Shown here: positions 57,493-64,000 of the stretch, piece after piece
How positions within the stretch are numbered: the stretch's first letter is position 1
Layout of the letters: each line of letters starts with the position of its first letter
Origin: Arthrobacter sp. FB24
GTDB lineage: Bacteria > Actinomycetota > Actinomycetes > Actinomycetales > Micrococcaceae
Length of the DNA stretch: 64,000 nucleotides
Reading direction: 5' to 3'
Assembly: GCF_000196235.1 (NCBI RefSeq)
Contig: NC_008541.1
Coordinates: 1,674,001 to 1,738,000 of the forward strand
The notes under the pieces: model-generated
What the model was told of the DNA's origin: nothing
Seen by the model: only the letters and a program-made list of their open reading frames with translations
Databases searched by the model: none
Position numbers and translations under genes: made by a program

Positions 57493-59625
57493 TCAGACGA
57501 CGGTGAGGGTGACGACGGAACCTTCGGGCACTTGGGTGTCCACCGGATCCTGGTCCCGCACGGTTCCGAAGAAACCGCCCAGGATGTTGTTGACGCGGAC
57601 CTCGAAACCGAGCTTCTCCAGCGCCTTGCGTGCATCATTGGCCTGCTTGCCGATGTAGCTGGGCACATTCACGAGCTTGGGCCCCTTCGATACCGTAAGG
57701 GTGACCGTCGCACCCCTGGTGAGGGTGCCGTTGGATGGCTCCTGGGCCACCACGGCGCCCTTGGGGACCTTCTTGTCGTTTACCGTTTCGGGTGAGATCA
57801 CAGCCTTCAACCCCGCGGCCTCCAGCGCTTTGACTGCGGCGCCTTGTTCCTGTCCGCGCATGTCTGGTACAGGAATGGGTTCGGGCCCCTTTGAGACAGT
57901 GAGGCTGACGGGCGTGCCGCGCCTGGCCGGAGTGCCCGCTGCGGGGTCCTGGGCGAGGATGGTACCCGCCGGCTCAGTTTCGCTGTACGTCTCTGTGACG
58001 GTCCCCAGGGCCATCTCGGCGCTGTTGAGTTGGTTCTTTGCCTCATCCAGCGATTTGCCGCTCACTCCGGGCAGCGGAAAGAGCTGCGGGCCTTTGGACA
58101 CGAACAGCGACACCATCTGGAACTTGCGGATTTCCCGGCCGGCTTCAGGTTCGGTGCCCACGACGAGGCCTGCCCGGATGTCGTCGTCAAAGACATCCTT
58201 CGTGGTGGACTGGAATCCAGCTGTTCCGAGCAGTTGCTGGGCCTCGGCGACGGTCTTGTTGGCCACCCGGGGAATGGTCCCCGGGGAGCCGGGTCCCATG
58301 CCAAAGAACCAGCCGGCGCCGGTGGCGAGCAAAGCTGCGATCACCAGGATGATGATCCACAGAAGGCCGCGGCGACGCGGGTTGCCTTCGCGAAGCGAGC
58401 GCACCGGAGTGGATGCTGCTTTGGACTCCGCCCTGGCGGCCTCGCGGTCCAGCTTGCGTTGCGCACGCTTACTCAACGGAACCGCAGTGTCCGGCCCGTC
58501 GTCGCCCGGATCCCCGAAGGCGGGCTCCGGCTCTGCCGGGGCGGCCAGTGCACCGAACTGGCCCGGCCGGCGCCCGGCCGACAGCACCGTGGTGGGATTG
58601 CTTTGGCGGTTGATGATTTCCGTTGGATGCTGTCCGGCCGATAGGATCTCCGTCTGGTCCTGGCGCGCCGGGGACCGTGCCTCGGAGGGACGACTGGTCG
58701 GCGGGTGCGCAGGCGGGCGGAGCTCCGAAGGAGCATGGGCTACGGCGGCGATCGCTGCCGGGGGCTGAAGATCCAGTTCGGCGTCGGTCAGGTTGGTCCG
58801 GATATGCCTGAGCTCGGACAAGAGTGCATTGCCGTCGACCGGGCGCTGTTCGGGATCCCTTGCCGTGCACCACTGCACCAGCTCGTCGACTTCAGCTGCC
58901 AGCCCCGGAACGACCGCCGAAGGGGCCTCCACGGAGGAGTTCACGTGCTGGTAGGCCACCTGGATGGGGACGTCGCCGTCGAAGGGCTGACTGCCGGTGA
59001 TCATTTCGTACAGCATGATGCCCACGGAGTAAATGTCGCTGCGGGCGTCCGCCTGCCGGCCGAGAACGAGCTCCGGTGACAGGTAGGCGACGGTGCCGAT
59101 CAGCGCCCCGGTGCTCGTTGAGGTGGTGACCGCACGGGCCAACCCGAAGTCACCGACTTTGATTCGGCCGTCGTCGGCGATCAGGACGTTTTCCGGTTTG
59201 ATGTCCCGGTGGATGAGTCCTGCGGCGTGCGCCGCTCCCAGCCCTTCAACGACGGGGTCGATCAGTGCCAGTGCCAGCCGGGGAGACAGCGCCCCCTTCT
59301 CCTTGATGACGTCCCTGAGCGTGTGGCCCTTGATGTACTCCATCACCAGGTAGGCAGTGTGGCCGTCGCTGCCCTGGTCAAGGACGCCCACCACGTGGGC
59401 GTGGGACAGCTTGGCCGCAGCTTTGGCCTCACGGCCCAGCCTGTCCAGGAAGTTACCGTCATTGACCAGGTGCGGGTGGAGGACCTTCAGTGCGACGTCG
59501 CGCTCCAGCCGCTGGTCCGTCGCCAGGTAAACGGTGGACATTCCGCCGCGCGCCAGCCTGGACTGAACCCGGTAACGGTTGTCCACCAGCGTTCCAACGA
59601 GGGGGTCCGACACTTTATCCTGCAC
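57493..59625 (-). CDS. pknL: Ser/Thr protein kinase with PASTA domains (PknL type)
   Basis: 710 aa. The kinase domain (about 12-275) has G-loop RLARGGMSTVYLA, catalytic Lys in VALKVL, HRDIKPENV, DFGLA and YLSPE. A Pro/Ser-rich juxtamembrane region follows, one membrane helix near residue 425-445 (LLWIIILVIAALLATGAGWF), and four extracellular PASTA repeats (from GTIPRVANKT to the end) that bind muropeptides. Mycobacterial PknL lacks PASTA; the corynebacterial form has it (from memory). Its neighbours aroG, the Rv2175c-like gene and idsA2 match the PknL locus. Leaderless GTG start. Confidence 0.93.
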   Translation of the reverse strand: MQDKVSDPLVGTLVDNRYRVQSRLARGGMSTVYLATDQRLERDVALKVLHPHLVNDGNFLDRLGREAKAAAKLSHAHVVGVLDQGSDGHTAYLVMEYIKGHTLRDVIKEKGALSPRLALALIDPVVEGLGAAHAAGLIHRDIKPENVLIADDGRIKVGDFGLARAVTTSTSTGALIGTVAYLSPELVLGRQADARSDIYSVGIMLYEMITGSQPFDGDVPIQVAYQHVNSSVEAPSAVVPGLAAEVDELVQWCTARDPEQRPVDGNALLSELRHIRTNLTDAELDLQPPAAIAAVAHAPSELRPPAHPPTSRPSEARSPARQDQTEILSAGQHPTEIINRQSNPTTVLSAGRRPGQFGALAAPAEPEPAFGDPGDDGPDTAVPLSKRAQRKLDREAARAESKAASTPVRSLREGNPRRRGLLWIIILVIAALLATGAGWFFGMGPGSPGTIPRVANKTVAEAQQLLGTAGFQSTTKDVFDDDIRAGLVVGTEPEAGREIRKFQMVSLFVSKGPQLFPLPGVSGKSLDEAKNQLNSAEMALGTVTETYSETEPAGTILAQDPAAGTPARRGTPVSLTVSKGPEPIPVPDMRGQEQGAAVKALEAAGLKAVISPETVNDKKVPKGAVVAQEPSNGTLTRGATVTLTVSKGPKLVNVPSYIGKQANDARKALEKLGFEVRVNNILGGFFGTVRDQDPVDTQVPEGSVVTLTVV

Positions 59626-59637
59626 TCTACGATCCTA
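59625..59637 (-). promoter_or_regulatory. -10 box of leaderless pknL promoter
   Basis: On the minus strand, TAGGAT (59637-59632), 6 nt, then GTG at 59625. No ribosome-binding site. Confidence 0.55.
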
Positions 59638-59727
59638 AGTGCTACACGGAAACGGGCCCGAATCGACATGCAATCCGGACCCGTATCGTTACCCTCCCGG
59701 CACCCGCTTCCCGAGCGCCGGCGCGGT

Positions 59728-61068
59728 TTAGCTGAAGTTCTTCTTGTGCGCCTTGATCGCTGCGACGTATGCCTTCGTGTCGTCGAACATGCCGTTCTTG
59801 CTGACGGAGTACTGGCCCTGGTAGTAGCCGGCGATGGCGTTGTCCAAGTCCTTGCTGGTGCGGATCAGCTGGCGGATGATGGCCACGCCTGCGGTTGCGT
59901 TGTCGTAGGGATCGAGCAGGTTCAACTTGCGGCCCACGAGATCAGAGGCCCATTCGCCCGACGTCGGGATGACCTGCATGGTGCCGATGGCGTTGGCCGG
60001 CGAGACTGCGCGCTGGTCGAAGCCTGACTCCTGGTAGGCGAAGGCAAGGGCAAGCGAGGGATCCACGCCCATCCGACGCGCGGTGTCCGCGACGATCGAC
60101 TTCATCTGCTCCCTTGTGGGCACGGGCGACGAGTTGAGCAGTGCCTTGTTCTGGTTGGCGGAGGAGACCACGGCAGCCGGGTACGTGAATCCGAGGAAGG
60201 AACTCGGCACCAGGGGAGTAACGCTGGCTGCCGGCTGGATCGAGGCGCCGGGGATGACCAGCTTGTTGCCCGGGAAGATAACGCTGGTCATGGTCAGCTT
60301 GTTCGCGGACAGGATGTCTGACAGCTTGACCCCGTGCTTTGCGGCGATGGCGGACAAGGTATCGCCTGACTTCACGGTGTAGGAGCCCGAGTTGGCCGCC
60401 GGAGCCGGTGCCGGAGCGGGGGTAGCCGCCGGCGCGGGAGCCGGTGCCTGGCCGCTGCCGATCTTGATCTTCTGGCCCGGGTAGATGATGGAGTTCATAT
60501 TGAGGCCGTTCCAGCTCAACACCTCGGACAACTTGACGCCGTGCCGTGCCGCAATGGCGCCCAGCGTGTCGCCGGACTTAACGGTGTAGACACTGCCGGC
60601 GGTGCTGGCAGGAGCGGGAGCCTCCGGCTTGGCCGCGGGAGCGGAGGGGGCCGCCGCCGAACCGGTCAGCTTAATTTTCTGCCCCGGATAAATGATGGTG
60701 TTCGCCTGCAGGTTGTTCAGCTTCAGGATGGCGTTGGTGTCCAGGCCGTAGCGACCCGCAATGCCGCTGATGGTGTCACCGCGGGCAATGGTGTATTCGG
60801 CCGGTGCGGAGGGCTGGGCGGGCCGCAGGGATGCGGGGAGGGCCGTCGAAACCGAGGCTGCCGGAATGACTCCGGCCTTCAGGGCGGCTTCCTGGGCCTG
60901 TATTGCAGCCGCGAGGGTCGCCGGCACGGTCCGCGGGCGGGATTCAGCCGCCGCCGGCTGGGCGATGGCCAGCGAGGAAAGGACGACCGCCGGGAGGGCG
61001 GCCGTGGTTGCCGCAATCATGGGCAGGCTCGGCCTGGTGTGCTGCTTTGGCGATCGGGGCGTCGTCAT
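59728..61068 (-). CDS. secreted LysM-repeat lytic transglycosylase
   Basis: 446 aa. An N-terminal signal peptide (hydrophobic IAATTAALPAVVLSSLAIA, cleavage near PAAAES) is followed by three LysM peptidoglycan-binding repeats (YTIARGDTISGIAG, YTVKSGDTLGAIAA, YTVKSGDTLSAIAA) joined by Ala/Pro linkers. The C-terminal SLT domain has catalytic Glu in AFAYQESGFDQRAVSPANAIGTMQVIP. It cleaves peptidoglycan glycan strands outside the membrane. AAGAGGAT precedes the ATG. I looked for a c-di-AMP (ydaO) riboswitch upstream and saw none. Confidence 0.92.
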   Translation of the reverse strand: MTTPRSPKQHTRPSLPMIAATTAALPAVVLSSLAIAQPAAAESRPRTVPATLAAAIQAQEAALKAGVIPAASVSTALPASLRPAQPSAPAEYTIARGDTISGIAGRYGLDTNAILKLNNLQANTIIYPGQKIKLTGSAAAPSAPAAKPEAPAPASTAGSVYTVKSGDTLGAIAARHGVKLSEVLSWNGLNMNSIIYPGQKIKIGSGQAPAPAPAATPAPAPAPAANSGSYTVKSGDTLSAIAAKHGVKLSDILSANKLTMTSVIFPGNKLVIPGASIQPAASVTPLVPSSFLGFTYPAAVVSSANQNKALLNSSPVPTREQMKSIVADTARRMGVDPSLALAFAYQESGFDQRAVSPANAIGTMQVIPTSGEWASDLVGRKLNLLDPYDNATAGVAIIRQLIRTSKDLDNAIAGYYQGQYSVSKNGMFDDTKAYVAAIKAHKKNFS

Positions 61069-61311
61069 GGGAGTGATCCTCTTCTCAGCGGCAAGTGCTG
61101 TCGGTCAGGCCGTTGTTACGAATGGTACTAGTGTTACTAAAGTTAGTGTTGATGCAAATGTGATCTATGTGAATCTCTCACGAATTGCCGATTAGCACAA
61201 GAAATGTGCGGCATCGGATATATGCCTTTTTTCGGAGTGTCGATTCGCGGGTTCACGCCGCCGCTTTGCGCTGACTAGGCGCATTAGCGCCCGCCGTGGC
61301 AATCTTGATCC
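61069..61311. other. divergent promoter region between LysM transglycosylase and Rv2175c-like gene
   Basis: A 243-bp AT-richer region. It contains short imperfect TAGTGTTA repeats near 61127-61150 and GTGAATCTCTCAC (61169-61181), a weak dyad. No ORF of its own is seen. Confidence 0.5.
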
Positions 61312-61665
61312 GTGAGTACTGTAGAAAGCCTTGTAGGCGAATGGCTGCCGCTGCCCGACGTTGCAGAAATGATGAACGTTTCCATCACTAAGGTCCATGG
61401 ATTGCTGGACGAAAAGGCGCTGGTGGCCCTCAGGGTCGGCGAACGCCGGATCAGGTCCGTTCCCGCCGACTTTATGCAGGACGGCCATCCGGTAGAGAGC
61501 CTGAAAGGCACAGTCGTGGTCCTCTCGGACGCCGGCTATACCGATGAAGAACTCATTACCTGGCTTTTCACCCCGGATGAATCTCTGCGGGGCCGTCCGA
61601 TTGATGCGCTGCGCGAAGGCCGGAAGACCGAAATCCGCCGCCGCGCCCAGTCCCTCGCCTGGTAA
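61312..61665 (+). CDS. Rv2175c-like DNA-binding protein
   Basis: 117 aa. An N-terminal winged helix-turn-helix (WLPLPDVAEMMNVSITKVHGLLDEKALVALRVGERRIRSVPADFM) is followed by a C-terminal domain (VVLSDAGYTDEELITWLFTPDESLRGRPIDALREGRKTEIRRRAQSLAW). In mycobacteria, Rv2175c is a substrate of PknL, whose homologue is two genes away here. GTG start with a poor CAATCT -10-like box 6 nt upstream. Targets unknown. Confidence 0.9.
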   Translation: MSTVESLVGEWLPLPDVAEMMNVSITKVHGLLDEKALVALRVGERRIRSVPADFMQDGHPVESLKGTVVVLSDAGYTDEELITWLFTPDESLRGRPIDALREGRKTEIRRRAQSLAW

Positions 61666-61704
61666 TACCCTCCAGGATCCCCGCAATGCGGGCTGAGCGC
61701 GGTG

Positions 61705-61733
61705 GCCGCGCCGCCACAATCAGGCGGCGCGGC
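61705..61733. terminator. bidirectional terminator overlapping the idsA2 stop
   Basis: Perfect 11-bp stem GCCGCGCCGCC / GGCGGCGCGGC with a 7-nt loop that contains the idsA2 stop codon. Confidence 0.8.
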
Positions 61734-62814
61734 TAACGGTTGCCTCGGCCAGTTTCCGCAGGGCCGTCTTGGGGAGATCGTCCAGTGGCAGCAGGTCCAG
61801 TTCGGCGAAGGCGGCTCGGCCGAATTCCTCAATGAGGACTTCAGTAGCCTGGAGCGCGCCACAGTCCACAATGATGCGCCGGATTTCCTCCACGTCGTCA
61901 TCGGACAGGTCCGGGCTTCCGAGCTTCGCATCGAGGAAACGGGACTCCTCCGGGGAAGCCTGGTCCAGGGCGAAGGCAACCAGGACCGTACGCTTCCCTT
62001 CCCGCAGGTCATCGCCAGCGGGCTTACCGGTGGTAACCGGATCACCGAACACACCGAGTACGTCGTCCCGGAGCTGGAAGGCTTCCCCGAGCGGCAGGGC
62101 GAACGCTGAATAGCCGCGAAGCAATTCGTCGGAAGCACCTGCCAAGGCACCTCCCAGGGCGAGCGGGTGCTCCGTCGAGTACTTCGCCGACTTGAACCGG
62201 ATTATTGACTGGGCCCTGCTGACGGCTCCCGCCCGGTCGCGCATGGGACCGGCGACTTCTTCCAGGATGTCAAGGTACTGACCCGCCATCACTTCGGCCC
62301 GCATCAGGTTGAAGATCAGCCTGGCCTGGCTTCCCGACGCTGCCGCTTCGCCTATGTCCGTGAACGTTTCTTCGCTGAAGGAGAGGCAGAGGTCGCCGGT
62401 CAGGATGGCTGCGGCATGGCCGAACCGTTCGCTGTCCAGGGCCCAGCCCTGGTCTTCATGCAGCTGACTGAACCGGCGGTGCACGCTGGGGCCTCCGCGC
62501 CGGGTATCCGAGCGGTCGATGATGTCATCATGAATCAGCGCTGCCGCCTGGAAAAGCTCCAGGGCGGATCCGGCAGTGACCACCTCGGTGGCAGCAGCCT
62601 CTCCGCCGGCGCCGCGCCAGCCCCAGTAGCACATCAGTGCACGAAGCCGCTTACCGCCGGTCACCAGGTTGGAGATGGAGCCCATCAGCGGATCAATATC
62701 CTGTGAAATGGCGGACATCACGGACTGGCGTGTGGCCAGGAAGTCGTTGAGCTTGCCGGCGACGGCGGCTACGAATGCCGTCTGCTCCAGGCGCAGCTGC
62801 TCTGCGACCGTCAC
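61720..62814 (-). CDS. idsA2: polyprenyl (geranylgeranyl-type) diphosphate synthase
   Basis: 364 aa, trans-isoprenyl diphosphate synthase. The first aspartate-rich motif is IHDDIIDRSDTRRGGPSVH and the second is LRDDVLGVFGD; GGKRLRALM holds the diphosphate-binding Lys/Arg. It condenses isopentenyl diphosphate with allylic diphosphates. The chain length (C15-C25 or longer) cannot be read reliably here. Located next to the Rv2175c-like gene as idsA2 (Rv2173) is in mycobacteria. It overlaps the lipoprotein stop by 4 bp. Confidence 0.92.
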   Translation of the reverse strand: MTVAEQLRLEQTAFVAAVAGKLNDFLATRQSVMSAISQDIDPLMGSISNLVTGGKRLRALMCYWGWRGAGGEAAATEVVTAGSALELFQAAALIHDDIIDRSDTRRGGPSVHRRFSQLHEDQGWALDSERFGHAAAILTGDLCLSFSEETFTDIGEAAASGSQARLIFNLMRAEVMAGQYLDILEEVAGPMRDRAGAVSRAQSIIRFKSAKYSTEHPLALGGALAGASDELLRGYSAFALPLGEAFQLRDDVLGVFGDPVTTGKPAGDDLREGKRTVLVAFALDQASPEESRFLDAKLGSPDLSDDDVEEIRRIIVDCGALQATEVLIEEFGRAAFAELDLLPLDDLPKTALRKLAEATVSRAA

Positions 62815-63341
62815 TTCGCGGACTCAGCTGCGACGTTGGCGCCGATGGTGAATGTGGAGACCCCGCCTGTTTCCACCACTGCAACGTTCACTGTTTCGTT
62901 GTCGCCGCGGAGGAAGTCCTTTGACGCTACCGCGCCCACGTTCTCACCGGGCACCGCTTTGAAGCCTTGGGCCTCCAGCTCCTTTGTATAGAAAGCCACG
63001 ACGGCGGCGGCCGGCGAACTGATGTTACCCACCAGCGCTGCAGTGGCCGGAGTGGACGTCTTGTCGAAGCTGCTTGAAACCACCCTGGCCCCCGGCATTA
63101 CGGGCAACAGCTTTTCCGGGAAGCCGTCGACGAGTGCACCAACGACCGCAGTGGTACCCGGCGACGCCGAAGGGCTGGCCGGTGCCGTGGTGGATACCTG
63201 TCCGGTGGCGGAAGCTGAAGCGCTGGCGGTCCCGGTGGCCTTGGCTCCGGAATCGGCCGGGGTGCACGCAGCCAGGGCAAGCACCGCGCCAGCCACAATC
63301 ACGGCGCAGCCCGCAGGCTTGAGCTTTCCAATTACCTTCAC
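62811..63341 (-). CDS. putative lipoprotein
   Basis: 176 aa. The signal peptide ends in lipobox LAAC (VLALAACTPADSG), giving a lipidated Cys. A Ser/Ala/Thr linker follows, then a compact domain (VGALVDGFPEKLLPVMPGARVVSSSFDKTSTPATAALVGNISSPAAAVVAFYTKELEAQGF) resembling a ligand-free surface fold with an alpha-helical FYTKELEAQGF segment. AGGAGG upstream supports GTG 63341 over the longer frame to 63398. Operon with idsA2. Function unknown. Confidence 0.83.
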   Translation of the reverse strand: MKVIGKLKPAGCAVIVAGAVLALAACTPADSGAKATGTASASASATGQVSTTAPASPSASPGTTAVVGALVDGFPEKLLPVMPGARVVSSSFDKTSTPATAALVGNISSPAAAVVAFYTKELEAQGFKAVPGENVGAVASKDFLRGDNETVNVAVVETGGVSTFTIGANVAAESAK

Positions 63342-63402
63342 AGGGACAGTCCTCCTGGTGTTGACGCCGGATGCAGCCTCCAGTTTAGTCAGTCCCACGG
63401 CA

Positions 63403-63416
63403 TAGGATTGAAGACG
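63403..63416 (+). promoter_or_regulatory. -10 box of leaderless dinB promoter
   Basis: TAGGAT (63403-63408), 7 nt, then GTG at 63416. No Shine-Dalgarno sequence. No LexA-type palindrome was recognised nearby. Confidence 0.55.
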
Positions 63417-64000
63417 TGGGGTCGGAACAGGATAAACAGCAGCTCGAAGCGACCCTCCGGGAGCTCCGTCGAAGCAGCATCATGCATGTGGACATGGACG
63501 CATTTTTCGTCTCCGTGGAACTCCGGAGCCGTCCGGAACTGGTCGGAAAACCGGTCATTGTGGGTTATCCGGCGGACCGGTCGGTGGTGCTGTCCGCTTC
63601 CTACGAGGCCCGAAAATTTGGCGTCAAGTCTGCTATGCCCATGGCGATGGCTGCGCGCATCTGCCCCTCGGCAGTCATCATCGAGCCGAGGCACAAGCTC
63701 TACTACGAGGTGTCCGCGCAGCTGATGGCCATCTTCGGCTCGATCACGGACCTGGTGGAACCGCTGAGCGTCGACGAAGCCTTCCTGGACGTCGGCGGAG
63801 CTATCCGGCGGCTGGGGAGTCCGCGGGAGATCGGGGCGATTATTCGCCGGCGTGTGCGGGACGAACTCGGTATCACCGCGTCCGTTGGCATCGCCGCCAG
63901 CAAGTTCGTGGCCAAGATCGCGTCCACCCGCTGTAAGCCGGACGGTCTCCTGCTGATCGGGCCGGACGAGACCGTTGCCTACCTGCACAGCCTTCCCGTC
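63416..64000 (+). CDS. dinB: DNA polymerase IV (DinB), 5' part
   Basis: 195 codons are visible and the 3' end is outside the window. Y-family polymerase: palm motif IMHVDMDAFFVSVEL (metal-binding Asp and the Phe steric gate), LSASYEARKFGVKSAMPMAMA (incoming nucleotide), second catalytic acidic pair in PLSVDEAFLDV, and SVGIAASKFVAKIASTRCKPDG. It performs translesion synthesis. The upstream extension of ~20 charged residues follows from the leaderless GTG start. Confidence 0.95.
   Translation, partial: MGSEQDKQQLEATLRELRRSSIMHVDMDAFFVSVELRSRPELVGKPVIVGYPADRSVVLSASYEARKFGVKSAMPMAMAARICPSAVIIEPRHKLYYEVSAQLMAIFGSITDLVEPLSVDEAFLDVGGAIRRLGSPREIGAIIRRRVRDELGITASVGIAASKFVAKIASTRCKPDGLLLIGPDETVAYLHSLPV

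Noticed and set aside
61069..61311. ydaO (c-di-AMP) riboswitch upstream of the LysM transglycosylase
   Set aside because: The conserved GGAACCGGG-type core segments were not found on the relevant strand.

Overview
This is a 64 kb piece of a high-GC actinobacterial chromosome. The 16S and 23S rRNA, the GC-rich coding regions and the gene order all fit the family Micrococcaceae. From memory of 16S sequences, Arthrobacter/Pseudarthrobacter is the closest match; no database search was possible. Almost everything is core chromosome, with one mobile-element end at the left edge.

Layout. 1-0.6 kb: 3' end of an IS481-family transposase. 0.6-4.3 kb: helR-like RNA polymerase recycling ATPase and tyrS. 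4.3-10.4 kb: a complete 16S-23S-5S rRNA operon with a promoter, leader and two long processing stems, no spacer tRNA, and a terminator. 10.4-10.9 kb: non-coding DNA with a 32-bp-periodic repeat. 10.9-21.5 kb: a block whose order matches mycobacterial Rv1691-Rv1701: a TPR-like protein with a large Arg/Gly repeat domain, HAD phosphatase, a 66-aa protein, tlyA, nadK, recN, pyrG, a NUDIX hydrolase and xerD. 21.5-32.3 kb: a metabolic insert with a MutT-like NUDIX protein, a methylcitrate-cycle cluster (gntR-prpD-prpB-prpC with divergent prpE), and a CitAB/DcuSR-type two-component system divergent from a dctA dicarboxylate transporter. 32.5-40.5 kb: the Rv1708-Rv1713-like block (parA, scpA, scpB, rluB, tyrA, cmk, plsC, der), followed by tRNA-Pro(GGG). 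40.8-45.9 kb: Fpg/Nei glycosylase, gcvH, garA/odhI FHA protein, ftsR-type MerR, BFN nuclease-like protein, a second MerR and a MinD/ParA ATPase. 46.2-52.8 kb: pyruvate carboxylase, fadD15-type acyl-CoA synthetase and ROK glucokinase. 52.8-64 kb: a membrane protein, two tandem esterases, plsC, class II aroG, PASTA kinase pknL, a LysM/transglycosylase, the Rv2175c-like kinase substrate, an idsA2-like prenyl synthase, a lipoprotein and the start of dinB.

How the genes work together. Central carbon control is a recurring theme: propionate catabolism feeds the TCA cycle, dctA imports C4 acids, pyc replenishes oxaloacetate, and GarA controls 2-oxoglutarate flux. Chromosome and cell-division functions (parA-scpAB, xerD, recN, ftsR, MinD-like) and translation functions (rrn, tyrS, tlyA, rluB, der) fill most of the rest.

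At least eight genes begin 6-8 nt after a TANNNT -10 box (TAG-type in seven of them) with no Shine-Dalgarno sequence, which suggests leaderless transcripts. I found no phage, CRISPR or defence system. The least conventional items are the Arg/Gly repeat protein beside the rRNA operon, the 32-bp-periodic GAGAGAGCGTC array, and the MerR-type promoter architecture upstream of parA-scpAB.
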